Part shown: positions 1 through 5,286 of the stretch, one piece after another
How the letters are laid out: each line of letters opens with the position of its first letter
Numbering within the stretch: position 1 is the stretch's first letter
DNA from: an uncultured Enterocloster sp.
Lineage (GTDB): Bacteria; Bacillota; Clostridia; Lachnospirales; Lachnospiraceae
Direction: 5' to 3'
Length of the DNA: 7,340 nt
Assembly (NCBI GenBank): GCA_944382045.1
Contig: CALWMT010000133.1
Location: 1-7,340, forward strand
Position numbers and translations under genes: made by a program
The notes under the pieces: model-generated
Told to the model about the DNA's origin: nothing
What the model saw: only the letters and a program-made list of their open reading frames with translations
Databases searched by the model: none

Positions 1-50
1 AGGTAGACAAGGGATGCGATCCAAAGATATTCATACCATTTTCTCTTCAC
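1..50 (-). CDS. 5' end of a gene truncated by the left window edge (possible membrane protein)
   Basis: A GTG codon at 50-48 is preceded by GGGAGGTGGAGCT, giving a GGAGG Shine-Dalgarno with 7 nt spacing. The frame is open to the window edge and reads MKRKWYEYLWIASLVY (first residue from GTG). It lies just downstream of the CAP gene terminator, so it is probably a separate transcription unit on the same strand. The short basic start followed by an aromatic and hydrophobic run resembles the first membrane segment of an integral membrane protein. Only 16 codons are visible, so no family can be named. The start rests on the ribosome binding site and frame only; ATG triplets at 39 and 34 are in other frames. 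Confidence 0.5.
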   Translation of the reverse strand, partial: MKRKWYEYLWIASLVY

Positions 51-100
51 AGCTCCACCTCCCGTATAACAATCACAAATGCCTTTTTCCTTTTTTTCAT

Positions 101-152
101 GCAAAAAAGCCTCCCTGTTTTTAAACCATTATACAAACAGGGAAGCTTTTTT
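101..152 (-). terminator. Intrinsic terminator of the CAP-domain gene
   Basis: Reading the minus strand, GCTTCCCTGTTT (146-135) can pair with AAACAGGGAGGC (120-109) around a loop of 14 nt. This gives 12 pairs including one G-U. The stem is followed by TTTTTTGC and preceded by an A-run, as in a classic Rho-independent terminator. It starts about 40 nt beyond the CAP stop codon. On the plus strand the same stem has a C-A mismatch but also ends in a T-run, so weak bidirectional activity is possible. Confidence 0.9.
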
Positions 153-186
153 ATTGTAACATTGTCACCAAATAAATCTGTCGTAA

Positions 187-918
187 TTAATCAATGAAAA
201 GCTGCGTCCAATATCCGATGCCTGACGCGCTCTCTGCATAGCCCACACCAATTTGACGGAAGCTGGGATTTAAAATGTTCGCCCTGTGGCCAGCGCTGTT
301 CATCCAGGCTTCCATCACCTGCGCCGGGGTTTTCTGCCCATAGGCAATGTTCTCTCCGCTCACCGCAAAGCTGGCTCCCGCCTCTGTCAAAGCAGTGGAA
401 AAGCTGCTTCCATTCGGCCGGGTGTGGGAGAAGGATGTCTGAATCTCCCGCGCCCGCACTGCCGCTGCCTTTTCAGCCCCCGTATGTACCGTAAGCGGAG
501 AAAGACCATTCCTTGCCCGCTCCTCATTCACCAGCTCTGCCACCTGTCTGGCAAAGGAAAGCGCCTCGCTGTCCTGATCTGCATCCCCGCCAGGAAGCTC
601 CTCCTCCGGCTGATCTGTATCCGGCAGAATGGGCCGGTTTCCCTCCGGGCGGTCCGCATCTGGAAAAATGGGCCGGTTCCCTTCCGGGCGGCTTCCTTCC
701 GGCCTCTGTACACAGTTCTCTCCTCCGGCAATCTGTCCAATCTGGTTCAGGATGTCCTCGAGATTACAGAATGCATCCCGGCTGCTTCCCACCACCAGGG
801 CAGTTCCCCTTCCCGGAAGCTGGAAGGACGCAGGTATCGCATAAGAGGTTACTGGGGACATGGCCGCTATGCTCAGAGCCGCCATGCCCGTCATTGCCAA
901 AACATTCACTTTCTTCAT
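187..918 (-). CDS. Secreted CAP/SCP-domain (YkwD-like) protein with proline-rich repeat linker
   Basis: A 243-residue exported protein. Residues 1 to about 27 form a Sec signal peptide (basic MKK start, hydrophobic core, likely cleavage after SYA). A region with two cysteines (C50, C69) that could form a disulphide follows, then an RPEG/NRPI repeat linker (72 to about 110). A C-terminal CAP domain spans about 120-242. The CAP signature residues are visible: H165 (FSHTRPNG), E189 in GENIAYG, and H211 in SAGHRANILNPSFRQIGVGYA. This tetrad-like set is typical of bacterial YkwD/SCP proteins. Their biochemical role is mostly unsettled; wall, lipid or protease-like functions have been proposed. The start is supported by AGGAGAG six nt before the ATG. 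The gene is monocistronic in appearance, with its own candidate promoter upstream and a terminator downstream. The CAP assignment is firm; a cell-surface role is inferred. Confidence 0.93.
   Translation of the reverse strand: MKKVNVLAMTGMAALSIAAMSPVTSYAIPASFQLPGRGTALVVGSSRDAFCNLEDILNQIGQIAGGENCVQRPEGSRPEGNRPIFPDADRPEGNRPILPDTDQPEEELPGGDADQDSEALSFARQVAELVNEERARNGLSPLTVHTGAEKAAAVRAREIQTSFSHTRPNGSSFSTALTEAGASFAVSGENIAYGQKTPAQVMEAWMNSAGHRANILNPSFRQIGVGYAESASGIGYWTQLFID
613..705 (-). repeat. In-frame RPEG/NRPI tandem repeat in the CAP protein linker
   Basis: The CAP gene holds a short RPEGS unit followed by two 13-residue (39-bp) units, RPEGNRPIFPDAD and RPEGNRPILPDTD. A degenerate continuation begins QPEEE, again 13 residues on. 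The repeat is visible in the DNA as recurring gggccggtt..cc.tccgggcgg. It builds a Pro/Asp-rich, probably extended spacer between the N-terminal region and the CAP domain. Confidence 0.85.
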
Positions 919-935
919 GGTTATCTCTCCTATTG

Positions 936-963
936 TTACATAAATATTACATTTCTGTTACAT
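936..963. promoter_or_regulatory. Three TTACAT direct repeats at 11-bp pitch (candidate regulator binding site)
   Basis: Plus-strand TTACAT occurs exactly at 936-941, 947-952 and 958-963, separated by 5 nt each (ATGTAA on the transcribed-gene strand). The 11-bp pitch puts all copies on one DNA face. OmpR/PhoB-family response regulators bind hexamer repeats with this geometry. The site lies 18-45 nt upstream of the CAP start codon, between a possible extended -10 element and the ribosome binding site. The repeats are seen directly; the regulator and direction of control are inferred. Confidence 0.5.
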
Positions 964-967
964 CGAT

Positions 968-976
968 ATCATAACA
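968..976 (-). promoter_or_regulatory. Possible extended -10 promoter of the CAP gene
   Basis: The minus strand reads TGTTATGAT, a TG-n motif in front of TATGAT (5 of 6 matches to TATAAT). No good -35 hexamer is found at 16-18 nt. A weaker alternative is TTGCCA (991-986) 17 nt from TATCGA (968-963). Transcription from the first element would start near the TTACAT repeats. Confidence 0.35.
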
Positions 977-1042
977 CATAAATCCTGGCAATGTTATAGA
1001 GGATTATTGGCAGTTCTTCCAAGGATTGTCAGGCAAAGGCTG

Positions 1043-1900
1043 TCAGCTCCGCTTCATGGCCTCCAGTATCTGGCGGGCATCTGCCCCCTGCACCTTGGCC
1101 GCCGCGTCACATACCTTTTTTACAAAGGATGGCTCCGCGTGCAGATTTTGCGCGATCCACTCAACACTCTCCTCTGCGCTCCTTAGGCGAAGGATACGGG
1201 CAATCAGAAAAAGCTCCGACCGGGTATCCATCGCTTCCGGCGCCTTTCCCGCCGGCGCCTGCGGCTCACCAGAGCCCAGAAGCTCAGCCGCAGACTCTGA
1301 TTCCCCGGCACGCCTCCCATCGGATCGGGCCACGCTTCTTTCCTTCTCCCTCTTGTAACGCTTCTGCCGCTTCTCATACCGGCTCTCCTTGGCCTTATCC
1401 CTCTGGGAAATGGCATCACTGCGGGTACCGTATCCCTTCTCGAGCCAGATGGGCTCCAAGGTCCAGGAGCCATTTTCAATGGTCATCACGGCCAAGGACA
1501 GGGGAAGGGTAAAGCGCTTAAAGCCGCAGCCTCCAGGATTGAGCCACAAGCGTCCGAAAACCTCCTCCTGCTGGTACATATGGGAATGGCCAAAGACCAC
1601 CACCTGAACATCCTTAAGATCGCTGGGCACATCCTGGCGCTTGTGGGCCATAATAAACTTCACTCCGCCCACGGAAAATCGCTTAACCCCTGGCAGACCC
1701 CCGGCCCAGACCCCCCGGTCATTGTTTCCCCGCACCGCATAAAGGGGCCACTTCGATGAAAGCTTATGGTACAGAAGCTGGCTGTCAAAATCGCCGGCAT
1801 GAATCACCACATCACAGGTGGACAGCACCTCCTCCACCTCCGGCCGCAGAACCCCATGCGTATCCGCCAGCACTGCCGCGCGTATCGGCTCTCCTGTCAT
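1043..1900 (-). CDS. YfcE/MJ0936-family metallophosphoesterase with C-terminal extension
   Basis: A 285-residue predicted cytosolic phosphoesterase. Residues 5 to about 155 carry the whole calcineurin-like metal-site series in order: D13-x-H15 (ADTHG), G36-D37 (HAGDFD), G58-N-N-D61, H86 (MAHK) and the G104-H-S-H107 box. Members of this Metallophos_2 group are two-metal phosphodiesterases or phosphatases; the native substrate here cannot be read from sequence. The catalytic domain is normally the whole protein (about 160-180 residues). Here a very basic, Lys/Arg-rich stretch (about 165-200), a low-complexity Ala/Gly/Glu linker (about 198-224) and a predicted helical C-terminal region (about 225-285) are added. 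The start is well supported by AGGAGG a few nt upstream of the ATG, and a consensus promoter lies at 1958-1985. The fold call is firm; the role of the extension is unknown. Confidence 0.9.
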   Translation of the reverse strand: MTGEPIRAAVLADTHGVLRPEVEEVLSTCDVVIHAGDFDSQLLYHKLSSKWPLYAVRGNNDRGVWAGGLPGVKRFSVGGVKFIMAHKRQDVPSDLKDVQVVVFGHSHMYQQEEVFGRLWLNPGGCGFKRFTLPLSLAVMTIENGSWTLEPIWLEKGYGTRSDAISQRDKAKESRYEKRQKRYKREKERSVARSDGRRAGESESAAELLGSGEPQAPAGKAPEAMDTRSELFLIARILRLRSAEESVEWIAQNLHAEPSFVKKVCDAAAKVQGADARQILEAMKRS

Positions 1901-1957
1901 CCTATTCCTCCTGGCAGACGCGGCTTTTTATTGTTCCCGCAGTCCGAGCCGTTACCA

Positions 1958-1985
1958 ATTATAACCGATTTCTCGGGATTTGCAA
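1958..1985 (-). promoter_or_regulatory. Sigma-A type promoter of the metallophosphoesterase gene
   Basis: The minus strand has TTGCAA (1985-1980), a 16-nt spacer and a perfect TATAAT (1963-1958). It lies about 58 nt upstream of the ATG. The -35 hexamer touches the T-tract end of the preceding gene's terminator, so the two transcription units are packed back to back. Confidence 0.75.
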
Positions 1986-2013
1986 GAGAAAAACCGGCTG
2001 TAAATTCAGCCGG
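1986..2013 (-). terminator. Intrinsic terminator overlapping the stop codon of the small charged protein gene
   Basis: The minus strand reads CCGGCTG (2013-2007), loop AATTTA, CAGCCGG (2000-1994), then TTTTTCTC. The stem is a perfect 7-bp GC-rich hairpin. The TGA stop (2008-2006) lies at the stem-loop boundary, so coding sequence forms one arm of the terminator. Confidence 0.9.
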
Positions 2014-2389
2014 CCTTCTCTGCCCTCGGATAATAAATGCGTTCGCTGTTTACGTACTCTTCTTCTTTTCTCTGCCGTCCCAGAAGCTGCCGCATTTGAT
2101 TCAAGGTATTCCGATTTCCCTTCTCACTAAAAAAATCCACTACTGATTTATAATATAGGACCGTGTCCTTATTCTCCCTGCGCCACCGGCGGCTTTTCTG
2201 AAGTCTTGCCGCTGCCCGGTTCCTCTCAGCAGCATTTTGCGCAAGCTCCACCTCATGGAGCAGGTCCTGGACACGCTTGTCCTCCCTGCTCACTTCATCG
2301 TACGCGATTCGGTAAGCGCGCTCACATTGATCGATAAAATTTAAAAACTCTGCAATCTGCTCTGAGGGCTTTGGTTCCTTTTTCTTCAT
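2006..2389 (-). CDS. Small, highly charged helical protein of unknown function
   Basis: I do not recognise this family. The protein is 127 residues from the ATG at 2389, or 129 from the ATG at 2395. GGGGGGAG lies about 9 nt before the 2389 ATG but only 3 nt before the 2395 one, so 2389 is preferred. The open frame extends another 55 codons upstream, but that part crosses the candidate promoter (2423-2451) and the cupin gene and has no ribosome binding site. The protein is rich in Lys, Arg, Glu and Gln, has no signal peptide or membrane segment, and looks almost wholly alpha-helical, possibly coiled coil (roughly residues 10-105). An aromatic patch (YYKSVVDFF) sits in the second half. It has its own candidate promoter and its own terminator, so it appears to be a one-gene unit. 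Nucleic acid or protein binding is possible given the charge, but this is a guess. Confidence 0.75.
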   Translation of the reverse strand: MKKKEPKPSEQIAEFLNFIDQCERAYRIAYDEVSREDKRVQDLLHEVELAQNAAERNRAAARLQKSRRWRRENKDTVLYYKSVVDFFSEKGNRNTLNQMRQLLGRQRKEEEYVNSERIYYPRAEKAG

Positions 2390-2422
2390 CCGCATTTTCT
2401 CCCCCCTGTGCTGTATAACCCT

Positions 2423-2451
2423 ATTGTAGTGCACATGGATAAAAAATGCAA
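2423..2451 (-). promoter_or_regulatory. Candidate promoter of the small charged protein gene
   Basis: The minus strand has TACAAT (2428-2423, 5 of 6 matches to the -10 consensus), 17 nt downstream of TTGCAT (2451-2446, a weak -35 keeping TTG). It lies about 34 nt upstream of the preferred ATG, with the purine-rich GGGGGGAG between them. Confidence 0.6.
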
Positions 2452-2463
2452 TAGGCGCATTTT
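2443..2463 (-). terminator. Weak candidate terminator after the cupin gene
   Basis: The minus strand reads AAAATGC, loop GCCTATT, GCATTTTTT. The stem has 7 bp but only two G-C pairs, and its T-run overlaps the stem arm. It would close the redox operon about 15 nt after the cupin stop, yet it also overlaps the -35 of the next promoter. It is weaker than the other terminators in the window. Confidence 0.3.
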
Positions 2464-2477
2464 GTATACATGCACTC

Positions 2478-2915
2478 TTACGCAAGTTCGTTATATGCCG
2501 CATCATCCACCGGCCCACACCACTCGTTCGAGGCTTCCTCGCCGGGTACCTCCACCGCAATGTGGGAGAACCAGCTGTCCTTTTTGGCTCCGTGCCAGTG
2601 CTTGACCTCTGCCGGAATAGTAATGACCATACCGGGTGTCAGGCTGACGGCCTCCTTCCCTTCCTCCTGGTACCATCCCTCTCCTGCGGTGCAGATCAGG
2701 ATCTGTCCTCCTCCCCTCTTGGCATGATGGATGTGCCAGTTGTTGCGGCAGCCAGGTTCAAAGGTGACGTTAGCCAGAAACACCGGACATTTGCCCGCCT
2801 CCGTCAGCGGATTCAGATAGGAATTGCCGATGAAATACTGGGCATAGGCAGTATTTGCATTTCCTAGGCCGAATATATTTTCTCTGTCAAACTGTTCTTT
2901 ATCGTTGGTACGCAT
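2478..2915 (-). CDS. Cupin-domain protein
   Basis: A 145-residue single-domain cupin, probably cytosolic since no signal peptide is present. Motif 1 is visible as G55-x5-H61-I-H63 followed by Q71 and G78. Motif 2 is PGMVITIPAEVKHWHG (94-109) with H106/H108. H61, H63 and H106 or H108 are the likely metal ligands. The glutamate usual in cupin motif 1 is replaced by glutamine, and the spacing from the second His is lengthened by a GGG-containing insert. The start is supported by AGGAGG eight nt before the ATG. Small cupins of this sort are, from memory, often encoded beside flavodoxins, aldo/keto reductases and carboxymuconolactone decarboxylase-like proteins in Clostridia and other bacteria. 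The substrate is unknown. It is the last gene of the redox run, 47 nt after the secreted flavodoxin. Confidence 0.9.
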   Translation of the reverse strand: MRTNDKEQFDRENIFGLGNANTAYAQYFIGNSYLNPLTEAGKCPVFLANVTFEPGCRNNWHIHHAKRGGGQILICTAGEGWYQEEGKEAVSLTPGMVITIPAEVKHWHGAKKDSWFSHIAVEVPGEEASNEWCGPVDDAAYNELA

Positions 2916-2956
2916 TTTATGATCCTCCTGTTATAAATTTAAAACCAAAGCTGCAT

Positions 2957-2974
2957 TCCTGATTACAAGATCAG
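2957..2974 (-). other. Hairpin spanning the stop codon of the secreted flavodoxin gene
   Basis: The minus strand reads CCTGAT, loop CTTGTA, ATCAGG: a perfect 6-bp stem. The TAA stop (2965-2963) lies in its loop and the start of its 3' arm. No T-run follows, so this is not a normal intrinsic terminator. It could be an RNA processing or stability element within the operon transcript, or chance. Confidence 0.35.
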
Positions 2975-3763
2975 GCCAAGTCTTCTCAGCCACGGCTCTA
3001 TGGAACTGGTATCATTGACTCTCTGGCCTTCCATTACATTCGCACCGGGGCAGCTCTCCCGGATCTCTCCAAGACTTGCTGAGATCCCGCTGCTTCTGCT
3101 GGTGCAGAAGGGAACCACGGTCTTTCCGGACCAGTCATAGGCCTCCAAAAAAGTCAATACGGGGCGGGGCGCATAGCCAAACCAGATTGGGTAGCCCACA
3201 TATACTGCATCATATTGGCCCATATCCTCGATCGTTGTGGTAACTGCCGGTCTTGCATCCTGATCCAGCTCCTGCTCCGCTCTGCTTAACGTATCCGAAT
3301 AGGAACTCGGATAAGGATCTGCTGCTTCGATCACCATGAGATCTGCCCCGGTCAATTCCTGGATCCGCCTGGCTGCGCTCTCTGTGGTTCCGGTACGGGA
3401 AAAATAAACAACCAGGGAGCTGGCCTCTCCGGTATGCGTTGGAGAGGCAGGAAGTGAAACTGTCTGTGTCATTACAACGCCATTCTCTGCCCACGCACCA
3501 TCTCCATTCACCTGATAGCCATCCGGCGTCATAGTGCCGGCCGCCATCCAGCCCTCATTGTCAAAATAATAGCACTCCGCTGTGCCGTCCCGATTTCCAT
3601 CAATCCACTGCCAGCCGCCCGCAGCCCAGGTCCCGTCTTCATTGTCATACCACCAGCGATTCTCATTGGGGGCGGCTCCTGTTCTCCATACTCCGGCAAA
3701 GGCGGTCATGGACATGAGAATGCTCATCACCATGACCATCAAAAATAAAGCTTTCTTTTTCAT
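2963..3763 (-). CDS. Secreted flavodoxin with N-terminal cell-wall-binding-like repeats
   Basis: A 266-residue exported protein in three parts. Residues 1-23 are a Sec signal peptide ending in AFA-G, without a twin-arginine motif. Residues about 26-96 are rich in Trp, Tyr, Gly and Asp (RWWYDNEDGTW, GWQWIDGNRDGTAECYYF, EGWMAAGTMTPDGYQVNGDGAW), the pattern of choline-binding/CW-binding repeats that hold proteins to the Gram-positive wall. Residues about 116-266 form a flavodoxin domain of the Flavodoxin_4 type, with the FMN phosphate loop S122-R-T-G-T-T127, YVGYPIW (188-194), and the AYDWSGKTVVPFCT strand-loop near 208-221. It is a closer match in motifs to the lipoprotein flavodoxin at 6559 than to the cytosolic one (shared DARP and YDW-S/T-GKT). 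The start has GGGAG nine nt upstream. The flavodoxin and signal calls are firm; wall attachment and redox partner are inferred. Confidence 0.9.
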   Translation of the reverse strand: MKKKALFLMVMVMSILMSMTAFAGVWRTGAAPNENRWWYDNEDGTWAAGGWQWIDGNRDGTAECYYFDNEGWMAAGTMTPDGYQVNGDGAWAENGVVMTQTVSLPASPTHTGEASSLVVYFSRTGTTESAARRIQELTGADLMVIEAADPYPSSYSDTLSRAEQELDQDARPAVTTTIEDMGQYDAVYVGYPIWFGYAPRPVLTFLEAYDWSGKTVVPFCTSRSSGISASLGEIRESCPGANVMEGQRVNDTSSIEPWLRRLGLIL

Positions 3764-3812
3764 TTTACATTTCTCCCTTCATACATTCAAAACTGCTTGT
3801 CCGCCATTTTTA

Positions 3813-4718
3813 TTATAAAATTATGTTTACTAAGAGCCCTGTTACAAATGAAAATACCATTATAAAAGCAAGGTACATTAAGAAATGTTCCGCACCGAGG
3901 ACGATCTTAAGCGCTCCCAGATTCGTGATCTTTGTTGCAGGCCCCGTCAGCATAAAGGACACCGCGCTCCCCACGCTCATCCCCTCAAACAGCCATTGCT
4001 GCAAAAGCGGGATAGTCCCTCCGCCGCAGGCATAAAGCGGCACTCCAATGGCGGCGGCCATCAATACTCCAAAAGCCTCGTTGCCTCCGAACAGTGAGGT
4101 TATAAAATCTGCCGGCACATAACGCTGAAACAAGGCTGAAAGAAGCACACCAAATAAAAAGTAAAGTCCCGTAGCCTTTACATTCCTCCACAGATTTTTC
4201 AGGTAACGCAGCATAAGGTTCGGATCCGTATCCCTGCTTTTAGGCTCCTCAAAGCCAGTAAAATCGAAAAATGGCCTGTCCTTAAAAAAAACGCGGAGAA
4301 GAAGTCCGGCAGCTATGCCGCAGGCAAGACAGGAGATGATGCGCACCATGAGCACTGCATTTCCCAAAGCGGCACTGTAGACGATCAGCTGAGGATTCAG
4401 CAGTATGGAACTCATCATAAATGCAGCCAGCCAGTCATCCTTCATCCCTCCTTTGGAAAAAGATGCCGCTATGGGAATCGTCCCATACATACAAAGGGGC
4501 GAGGCGATTCCGAGGGCGCTTGCAGCTATGATTCCGGCGATACCAAGTCCTGTCTTCTGCATGGAATAAAGGGTTCTGTGAATATGCTCCTTGGCAAATA
4601 CGGACACAGCCGAGCCGATCATCATTCCCAATACCCAATAGCGAAAGATCTGCTGAAGCTGTACGGTAAAATAGTACCAGAGATATACAAATTCTCTCTT
4701 CAGGATCTCTGAATCCAC
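3813..4718 (-). CDS. DUF318/ArsP-type membrane permease
   Basis: A multi-pass inner-membrane protein, 301 residues from a GTG start at 4718. That GTG has AGGAGG seven nt upstream and begins 19 nt after the previous gene's stop. An in-frame ATG at 4748 would overlap that gene by 11 nt, lacks a comparable site and would place the Shine-Dalgarno inside the coding region, so GTG is preferred. Two similar halves are evident. Each has a Gly/Pro segment with a cysteine: GIASPLCMYGTIPIAASFSKGG in the first (C76) and PLYACGGGTIPLLQQWLFEG in the second (C231). They are separated by a charged loop (about 147-180). Together with LLNPQL and the TGPATKITNLGAL element this is the PF03773 permease pattern. 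ArsP members export trivalent organoarsenicals, but most of the family is uncharacterised. Here the substrate is unknown; export of a thiol-reactive or redox-active compound would fit its neighbours. Confidence 0.85.
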   Translation of the reverse strand: MDSEILKREFVYLWYYFTVQLQQIFRYWVLGMMIGSAVSVFAKEHIHRTLYSMQKTGLGIAGIIAASALGIASPLCMYGTIPIAASFSKGGMKDDWLAAFMMSSILLNPQLIVYSAALGNAVLMVRIISCLACGIAAGLLLRVFFKDRPFFDFTGFEEPKSRDTDPNLMLRYLKNLWRNVKATGLYFLFGVLLSALFQRYVPADFITSLFGGNEAFGVLMAAAIGVPLYACGGGTIPLLQQWLFEGMSVGSAVSFMLTGPATKITNLGALKIVLGAEHFLMYLAFIMVFSFVTGLLVNIIL

Positions 4719-4737
4719 GTTCTCTCCTCCTGCACCT

Positions 4738-5268
4738 TTATCCGGCATATTTCTGTTTCATGATCTCGTTTTCCTGAATCCATTTTTCAATCCATTCCTT
4801 GAGCTGTCCGCCGCCGTCTGCAATCACTTCAAGCGGCTCTCTCACATCCGCTTTGGGGCATAGCTTTGCAATATCCTTTCTGAAATCCGCTTTCACTCCC
4901 CCGCAATGAGAATAAAAGGGAAGAAGGAGCTTTCCGGAAAGGTCATTCTTATAAAGCCAGGAGACCAAAGGCGGCGCGATGGTCCCGCACCAGTTGGGAG
5001 ATCCCACAAAAATCACCCGATAGGATGCGGGAGAAGGTGCGCCCGGAAGTAAGGCCGGATGGTATCCATGTTCTACTTCTTCTTTTACCTGCCTGAGGAG
5101 CTCAGGGAATGCCATGGGATAGGGCTGCCAGGGGTAGATCTCGCATCTGTCTCCCTTTGTAAGCTCCTGTATGCCCTTGGCGATCCGATGCGTATTCCCA
5201 GAATAAGAATAGGAAAGGATCAGGGGCTGGGGATTTAAAATCCTTTGCTTACTTGCCATTTTTATCAC
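4738..5268 (-). CDS. Cytosolic flavodoxin-fold protein
   Basis: Up to 176 residues with no signal peptide or membrane segment. The Flavodoxin_4-type fold is shown by strand LILSYSYSGNTHRIA with phosphate loop S21-Y-S-G-N-T26, the VGSPNWCG element (88-95), and LSGKLLLPFYSHCGG (110-124), followed by a helical C-terminus. Expected ligand is FMN; activity could be electron carrier or NAD(P)H-quinone/nitro reductase-like. It differs from the two exported flavodoxins: VGSPNWC replaces VGYPxW, HGYHPAL replaces DARP, and cysteines flank the predicted FMN site (C94, C122). The GTG at 5268 has AGAGAGG only 3 nt away; an in-frame ATG at 5259 has it 12 nt away, so the exact start is uncertain by three codons. 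It follows the flavin reductase-like gene by 18 nt. Confidence 0.9.
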   Translation of the reverse strand: MIKMASKQRILNPQPLILSYSYSGNTHRIAKGIQELTKGDRCEIYPWQPYPMAFPELLRQVKEEVEHGYHPALLPGAPSPASYRVIFVGSPNWCGTIAPPLVSWLYKNDLSGKLLLPFYSHCGGVKADFRKDIAKLCPKADVREPLEVIADGGGQLKEWIEKWIQENEIMKQKYAG

Positions 5269-5286
5269 GTACCTCTCTGGAAAAGA

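Noticed and set aside
613..705. CRISPR-like or mobile-element interpretation of the 39-bp repeat
   Set aside because: The units are contiguous, in frame and encode a proline-rich protein repeat; there are no unique spacers.
286..981. Long plus-strand open frame opposite the CAP gene
   Set aside because: It is antisense to a clear CAP-domain gene, its product is Arg/Pro/Cys-rich low-quality sequence with no recognisable domain, and it runs through the promoter and TTACAT region. Treated as a shadow frame.
2390..2560. N-terminal 55-codon extension of the small charged protein
   Set aside because: It overlaps the cupin 3' end, crosses a candidate promoter and lacks a ribosome binding site at its ATG, while a good site lies before the ATG at 2389.
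3813..4718. Calling the permease an arsenic exporter
   Set aside because: The PF03773-like pattern alone does not fix the substrate, and no arsR, arsM or other arsenic genes are in the window.
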